Positions 22,485 through 26,317 of a stretch of DNA of 26,317 bases are shown piece by piece. Below the pieces are notes generated by a model, which worked only from the letters and a program-made list of their open reading frames with translations, did no database searches and was not told the DNA's origin. This stretch comes from Aphodosoma sp045631465 (GTDB taxonomy: Bacteria > Bacteroidota > Bacteroidia > Bacteroidales > Paludibacteraceae). The stretch lies in assembly GCA_045631465.1 (NCBI GenBank), contig JAZQUV010000031.1, positions 1 to 26,317 on the forward strand, read 5' to 3'. The stretch's first letter is position 1, and every line of letters begins with the position of its first letter. Made by a program: the position numbers and the translations under genes.

Positions 22485-22515
22485 CAAAGATACGAAAAAA
22501 AACAGCGTTTTGCAA
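22485..22515 (-). promoter_or_regulatory. Promoter of tex
   Basis: On the minus strand TTG (22515-22513), a 20-nt spacer and TATCTTTG (22492-22485), 27 nt before the tex ATG. Confidence 0.8.
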
Positions 22516-22640
22516 TAGTTGTGCGCTATAAGTTGTGATTTTGTTAGGATTGTTTTGTTATTTGTTTTTTAATCAGGTAGTTAAGTTGGTGGTGATTTAT
22601 TTATCTTTGGCTTGTGAGTTGCCTGTGTCGTTTGGCAAAA

Positions 22641-22750
22641 ATACACATTGTGAATGTGTGTTTTTTGACCATACCCAACAGCAAGGTGCAAGCAAACTGC
22701 AAGCAAGAAAACCGCCAAAAAAAATACACAATGAGAGTGTGTGTTTAGCG
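22641..22750. repeat. Dispersed intergenic element, copy B
   Basis: ACACATT-GTG-AATGTGT (22643-22659) is a 7-bp hairpin followed by G and six T. Then comes AGCAAGGTGCAAGCAA (22680-22695), identical to 6214-6229, and a second ACACA/GTGTGTGTTTAG segment at about 22734-22747. The hairpin resembles a terminator, but both flanking genes point away from it. The rest of the 558-bp gap 22458-23015 holds the tex promoter, two promoters for the next gene and AT-rich DNA without a credible gene. Confidence 0.6.
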
Positions 22751-22801
22751 AAGATGTTTTCGTCTGTTTTTTTGTTTTTTGTTTTATTTTTTTGAAAAGA
22801 C

Positions 22802-22832
22802 TTGACTTTCGATAAATAATTTTGTATCTTTG
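22802..22832 (+). promoter_or_regulatory. Distal promoter of the nfnA-like gene
   Basis: TTG (22802-22804), a 20-nt spacer, TATCTTTG (22825-22832). It lies 183 nt before the ATG, giving a long leader. Confidence 0.75.
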
Positions 22833-22866
22833 CAGAAAATAGATGTGTAATTTTTTGTAAAAATAA

Positions 22867-22896
22867 TTGTAGAATAAAAAACTTTTATTACCTTTG
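22867..22896 (+). promoter_or_regulatory. Proximal promoter of the nfnA-like gene
   Basis: TTG (22867-22869), a 19-nt spacer, TACCTTTG (22889-22896), a second good match 64 bp downstream of the first. Confidence 0.7.
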
Positions 22897-23015
22897 CAAA
22901 TTGAAAGATTGTGTAGATTGAGGTTGGGAGTGGAGTAGTGTGGAATGAGTTGGAGGTTGATGAATTTTTGTTATTGATTGAATATTGTGTCAATTTGAAT
23001 AATAAAGATATAGAA

Positions 23016-23834
23016 ATGAATAAAATTGTAAGAAAAGAACATTTCTCTGCGAATGTTGTAATGTTGGAGATTGAAGCTCCACTTATTGCAAAATCACGTA
23101 AAGCAGGTCACTTTGTTATCGTTCGCGTTGACGAAGAGGGCGAACGTATGCCTTTGACTATTGCAGATTCGGACGTTGCACGTGGTACAATCACGCTTGT
23201 TGTGCAAAAAATGGGTGTGTCGTCAACAAAATTGTGTAACCTCAACGTAGGTGATGAGGTGCTTGATTTGGTTGGTCCACTTGGTAAGGCTACTCATATC
23301 GAAAAATTTGGTACAGTGGTATGTGCTGGTGGTGGTGTAGGTGTTGCTCCGATGTTGCCTATCATCAAAGCTATGAAATTGGCAGGCAATCGTGTAGTTT
23401 CTATTCTTGCTGGTCGTACAAAAGACCTTATTATTCTCGAAGAGCAAGTGCGCGAATATAGTGACGAGGTGGTGATTATGACCGACGATGGCTCGTATGG
23501 CAATAAAGGTCTTATTACACAAGGCGTTGAAGAGGTTATCAATCGTGAGAAAGTGGATATGTGCGTAACTATCGGTCCTGCTGTGATGATGAAATTCGTT
23601 AGCCTTTTGACTAAAAAATATGAAATCCCTACTGTTGCGTCGTTGAATACTATTATGGTGGACGGCACAGGTATGTGTGGTGCATGTCGTGTAACAGTTG
23701 GCGGTCAAACTAAATTTGTTTGTGTTGACGGTCCTGAGTTTGATGCTCACCAAGTGGATTTTGATGAAATGATGATGCGTCTTTCGGCTTATAAAGATGC
23801 AGAAGTAGAATCGTTTGAAAACTTTAAAAAATAA
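23016..23834 (+). CDS. Ferredoxin-NADP reductase-like FAD/[2Fe-2S] subunit (NfnA/SudB-like)
   Basis: 272 residues from the ATG at 23016 (MNKIVRKEHFSANV); an earlier in-frame start at 22938 lies in the leader. An FAD-binding barrel occupies about 1-95 (R-M-P-L-T-I-A-D), then an NAD(P)-binding domain (C-A-G-G-G-V-G-V-A-P at 103-112). Near the end are M-C221-G-A-C224 and C236 in D-G-T-G-M-C-G-A-C, a [2Fe-2S] site with three cysteines; D216 may be the fourth ligand, as known for Nfn enzymes. With the next gene it forms the two-subunit flavoprotein known as NfnAB or sulfide dehydrogenase SudAB, which in anaerobes couples NADH, NADPH and ferredoxin by electron bifurcation. Two tandem promoters precede it. 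Confidence 0.88.
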   Translation: MNKIVRKEHFSANVVMLEIEAPLIAKSRKAGHFVIVRVDEEGERMPLTIADSDVARGTITLVVQKMGVSSTKLCNLNVGDEVLDLVGPLGKATHIEKFGTVVCAGGGVGVAPMLPIIKAMKLAGNRVVSILAGRTKDLIILEEQVREYSDEVVIMTDDGSYGNKGLITQGVEEVINREKVDMCVTIGPAVMMKFVSLLTKKYEIPTVASLNTIMVDGTGMCGACRVTVGGQTKFVCVDGPEFDAHQVDFDEMMMRLSAYKDAEVESFENFKK

Positions 23835-23895
23835 GGAGCAAGGAGTAGGGTGTAGGGAGTAAGGTTTTGTCTCGCTACTCGTTACTCGCTACTAA
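23833..23895. repeat. Heptamer array with orientation switch
   Basis: Nine 7-nt steps in one phase: AAGGAGC, AAGGAGT, AGGGTGT, AGGGAGT, AAGGTTT, TGTCTCG, CTACTCG, TTACTCG, CTACTAA. The first half is purine-rich and the last words are its approximate reverse complement, so the spacer can fold. It starts inside the TAA stop of the nfnA-like gene and ends 10 nt before the next ATG. Confidence 0.85.
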
Positions 23896-23905
23896 AAATA
23901 TAACT

Positions 23906-25360
23906 ATGGAAAGAAGAAATGAAGCATGGCGTGAAGAATTGCGTACTGCCATGAAACCAAAAGAGCGTATGGCTATTGAGCGCGTGAAGATGAATGAGTT
24001 GGATGGTGAATATCGTAGCAAAAATTCGGAAGAGGTAAACCAAGGTCTTACTATGGAGCAGGCTTTGTTAGAGGCTAAACGCTGTCTTGACTGTCCTAAC
24101 CCATCTTGTATGCAAGGTTGTCCTGTTAGCATCAATATCCCTACATTTATTAAAAATATCGAACGTGGCGAAATCCTTGAGGCTGCTAAAGTATTGAAAC
24201 AAACATCGGCTTTGCCTGCTGTTTGTGGTCGTGTTTGCCCTCAAGAGCGTCAATGCGAAAGCAAATGTATTCATACAAAAACAGGTAAACCAGCAGTTGC
24301 AATCGGTTATCTTGAACGTTTTGCTGCTGACTACGAACGCAATAGCGGACAAATGGCAGTGCCAGAAGTTGCTGCTTCGAATGGAATTAAGATTGCCGTA
24401 GTAGGTTCTGGTCCTTGCGGTTTGTCATTCGCTGGCGATATGGCTAAATTGGGCTATCAAGTTACTGTGTTTGAAGCATTGCATGAAATTGGTGGTGTAT
24501 TGAAATATGGTATTCCAGAATTCCGTTTGCCTAATAATATTGTAGATGTAGAGATTCGTAACCTCGAAAAAATGGGTGTTACATTCGTGAAAAACTGCAT
24601 TGTAGGTAAAACAATTTCTTACGACCAATTGAAAGAAGAGGGCTATCGCGCTATGTTTGTGGCTTCGGGTGCAGGTCTTCCTAACTTCATGAATATACCT
24701 GGTGAAAACCTTATTGGTATCATGTCGTCTAACGAATATTTGACACGTGTGAACTTGATGGGTGCTGCAAAAGCAAATACAGATACTCCTGTATTGAAAG
24801 GTAAACGCGTGGCAGTTATCGGTGGTGGTAACACAGCAATGGACTCAGTTCGTACTGCGAAACGTCTTGGTGCTGAACGTGCTATGATTGTTTATCGTCG
24901 TTCGGAAGAAGAGATGCCAGCTCGTCTTGAAGAGGTGAAACACGCTAAAGAAGAGGGCGTTGAATTCTTGACACTCCACAATCCTATCGAATATAAAGGC
25001 AACGAAAAAGGTCGTGTATCACAAATGTTGCTTCAAAAAATGGCACTTGGTGAGCCAGATGCTTCAGGTCGTCGCAAACCAGAACCAATACCTGGTGCAA
25101 TCGAAACAATTGATGTTGACGAAGTAATCGTGAGCGTTGGTGTATCGCCAAACCCATTGATTCCAAGCGCAATTGAAGGATTGGCAGTTACTCGTAAAGG
25201 TACTATCGAAGTGGGTGATGATACATTGCAATCGTCAATCCCTACAATCTTTGCTGGTGGCGACATCGTGCGTGGTGGTGCGACTGTGATTCTCGCAATG
25301 GGCGATGGTCGCAAAGCGGCAGCAAGCATGCATGCTAAAATTCAAGCAGGAGAAATCTAA
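23906..25360 (+). CDS. GltD-like NADPH oxidoreductase subunit (NfnB/SudA-like)
   Basis: 484 residues from the ATG at 23906; a TTG at 23867 lies in the heptamer array. The N-terminus carries two cysteine groups for [4Fe-4S] clusters: C60-x2-C63-x4-C68-x3-C72 and C107-x3-C111-x5-C117-x3-C121. An FAD-binding motif (V-V-G-S-G-P-C-G-L-S at 165-174) and an NADPH-binding motif (V-I-G-G-G-N-T-A-M-D at 304-313) follow, then a C-terminal FAD motif A-G-G-D-I-V-R-G-G. This is the glutamate synthase small-subunit fold. No GltB-like large subunit is adjacent; the partner is the [2Fe-2S] subunit 71 nt upstream, so an Nfn-type transhydrogenase is the better call than glutamate synthase. Confidence 0.92.
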   Translation: MERRNEAWREELRTAMKPKERMAIERVKMNELDGEYRSKNSEEVNQGLTMEQALLEAKRCLDCPNPSCMQGCPVSINIPTFIKNIERGEILEAAKVLKQTSALPAVCGRVCPQERQCESKCIHTKTGKPAVAIGYLERFAADYERNSGQMAVPEVAASNGIKIAVVGSGPCGLSFAGDMAKLGYQVTVFEALHEIGGVLKYGIPEFRLPNNIVDVEIRNLEKMGVTFVKNCIVGKTISYDQLKEEGYRAMFVASGAGLPNFMNIPGENLIGIMSSNEYLTRVNLMGAAKANTDTPVLKGKRVAVIGGGNTAMDSVRTAKRLGAERAMIVYRRSEEEMPARLEEVKHAKEEGVEFLTLHNPIEYKGNEKGRVSQMLLQKMALGEPDASGRRKPEPIPGAIETIDVDEVIVSVGVSPNPLIPSAIEGLAVTRKGTIEVGDDTLQSSIPTIFAGGDIVRGGATVILAMGDGRKAAASMHAKIQAGEI

Positions 25361-25369
25361 AAAAGTATT

Positions 25370-25458
25370 AAGTAGAAAGTCGCAAGTCGCAAGACTTGTT
25401 TTGTGATATTTTTTAATGCAGATAGGATTCTTTCTACTTTTTACTTGTTACTTTGTAC
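25370..25458. repeat. Facing heptamer arrays after the nfnB-like gene
   Basis: Left 25370-25397: AAGTAGA-AAGTCGC-AAGTCGC-AAGACTT. Right 25431-25458: TTTCTAC-TTTTTAC-TTGTTAC-TTTGTAC, four in-phase words ending 3 nt before the next ATG. AAGTAGAAAG (25370-25379) is an exact reverse complement of CTTTCTACTT (25430-25439), so the ends can pair; there is no clear T tract. Confidence 0.88.
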
Positions 25459-25461
25459 TAT

Positions 25462-26016
25462 ATGAATATTTGTGTATATTGTTCGTCGGCTGAACAAGTG
25501 GACGGCGAATTCCAAAAACAAGCAACCGAATTGGGTAAGTGGATGGCTAAAAAAGGTCATACACTTGTTTATGGTGGCGCTACAGGAGGTTTGATGACCT
25601 CAGTGGCTGAAGGCGCAGCAAGCGAAAAGGGTGATATAGTAGGTATAATTCCAGAGTGTATTGTCGAAAAAGGTCGTAAAAGCGATTTGCCAACAGAATT
25701 GTTTGTGGTTGGTGATATGGCAGAGCGTAAGACAATGATGAAGGAGTATGCCGACGTATTTGTTGTATTACCTGGAGGCTTTGGTACGCTTGATGAAATG
25801 TTTGATACTGTGTCGTCGTGCATGGTTGGGGAACATGATAAGCCAACTATATTGTTCAATTTGGAAAATTTTTGGATGGGATTGTTATTCCAATTAGAGC
25901 GAATAAGAAAAGACGGATTGGGATATAAATTCACTCGTAATGGCAACTTGAGAGTTGTTGATACTTTAGACGAGTTGAAAGATTTGTTGACCCAATACGC
26001 AGACGAGCAATGTTGA
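25462..26016 (+). CDS. LOG family protein (TIGR00730, cytokinin riboside monophosphate phosphoribohydrolase-like)
   Basis: 184 residues from the ATG at 25462 (MNICVYCSS); a TTG three codons earlier is less likely. The first strand and C-S-S-A loop, L-V-Y-G-G-A-T-G-G-L-M near 38, R-K-x-x-M near 93 and the signature P-G-G-F-G-T-L-D-E near 106 are the nucleotide-binding and catalytic features of the LOG family. Enzymes of this fold cleave the N-glycosidic bond of nucleoside 5'-monophosphates; in bacteria many act as AMP or pyrimidine/purine nucleotide hydrolases, and the true substrate cannot be read here. It is cytoplasmic. A heptamer array abuts the start, so its promoter, if separate, is hidden in the repeat. 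Confidence 0.93.
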   Translation: MNICVYCSSAEQVDGEFQKQATELGKWMAKKGHTLVYGGATGGLMTSVAEGAASEKGDIVGIIPECIVEKGRKSDLPTELFVVGDMAERKTMMKEYADVFVVLPGGFGTLDEMFDTVSSCMVGEHDKPTILFNLENFWMGLLFQLERIRKDGLGYKFTRNGNLRVVDTLDELKDLLTQYADEQC

Positions 26017-26093
26017 TTTTTATTGGCTAATGAAGCCTTCTCTTTGTAGAACATAGAATCCCTTTTGAACTTAACATCTAATATCATAGAATT

Positions 26094-26317
26094 ATGAATC
26101 TTTATTGGAAAAGACTTTTTGGTGGTTTGATGTCGACTGCTAAGTATGAAGATAAACTTCAAAAAGAAGCGGTAGACTATAAACGCTATCTTTTGATTAG
26201 TGAATCGAAAGAATTAGAAGAGTATAATGAACTTTATCAACAAGTTAAATCATCAAGCTTTAAGGAATTGAAACGTACGCTTGTGAGTCGTAAATACAAA
26301 GATACACAAGAGTATAG
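26094..26317 (+). CDS. Unidentified helical protein, 3' truncated by window end
   Basis: An open frame from the ATG at 26094 runs off the window; 74 residues are visible. It is rich in Lys, Glu, Tyr and Leu and looks alpha-helical or coiled-coil, with a pattern of E-L-x-x-Y-x-x-L then S-x-x-F-K-E-L-K that may be the first of a series of helical repeats. Similar N-termini occur in Bacteroidales proteins of unclear function, and I do not assign one. No signal peptide is seen. It lies 77 nt after the LOG-family gene. Confidence 0.6.
   Translation, partial: MNLYWKRLFGGLMSTAKYEDKLQKEAVDYKRYLLISESKELEEYNELYQQVKSSSFKELKRTLVSRKYKDTQEY

Noticed and set aside
22643..22665. Ordinary transcription terminator
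   Set aside because: The hairpin and T run look right, but the flanking genes diverge from it, so it was listed as part of a dispersed element instead.
23906..25360. Glutamate synthase small subunit (gltD)
   Set aside because: The fold matches, but no large subunit is adjacent and the [2Fe-2S] NfnA-like partner directly precedes it.
25370..25440. Terminator after the nfnB-like gene
   Set aside because: The pairing ends are far apart (about 50 nt loop) and the structure is explained by facing heptamer arrays; no compact GC-rich stem with a T tract is present.

Overview
The window looks like chromosomal DNA from a Bacteroidales bacterium (Bacteroidota). Three things point there. Promoters have the Bacteroidota form TTG-N19/20-TAnnTTTG. 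Secreted proteins have Gln-led mature ends, two with type IX secretion (T9SS)-like C-termini. The housekeeping proteins also read as Bacteroidales-like. The DNA is AT-rich. A T9SS-bearing family (Porphyromonadaceae, Paludibacteraceae or Prevotellaceae-like) fits better than classic Bacteroides, but the genus cannot be named from sequence alone.

Left third (1-11918, all plus strand): a cluster of exported surface proteins. It holds a 5'-truncated repeat adhesin with a T9SS-like tail, a signal-peptide protein with one Fibrobacter-paralogous/DUF1566-like module, a two-module protein ending in a broken third module, a secreted metallophosphoesterase, a 1445-residue protein with three FGE-sulfatase-like modules plus two paralogous modules, and an outer-membrane beta-barrel. 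The modules are shuffled, partly degenerate copies of one another. The gap before the giant gene carries a perfect 60-bp tandem duplication and 14 copies of TGCAAAG/CTTTGCA.

Middle (12244-17437): tRNA-Glu(UUC) and rpsT; radC; an AlaX-type tRNA-editing protein; an Hsp20 chaperone behind a sigma-54-like site; then on the minus strand an MBL-fold hydrolase and the infC-rpmI-rplT translation operon. The operon's first gene appears to start at ATA behind a full AGGAGG. tRNA-Glu(CUC) is divergent from infC.

Right third (17435-26317): on the minus strand a secreted alpha/beta hydrolase, an M20 dipeptidase and Tex; on the plus strand an NfnA/NfnB-like flavoprotein pair, a LOG-family protein and the start of an unidentified helical protein.

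The most unusual feature is in the gaps. At least seven intergenic spaces hold short arrays of 7-nt units. The word differs at each locus, but nearly all can be written as GT plus five bases, and several arrays face an inverted array so the gap can fold into a hairpin. They resemble the heptameric STRR repeats known from cyanobacteria. A second, unrelated dispersed element occurs near 6172-6250 and 22641-22750.
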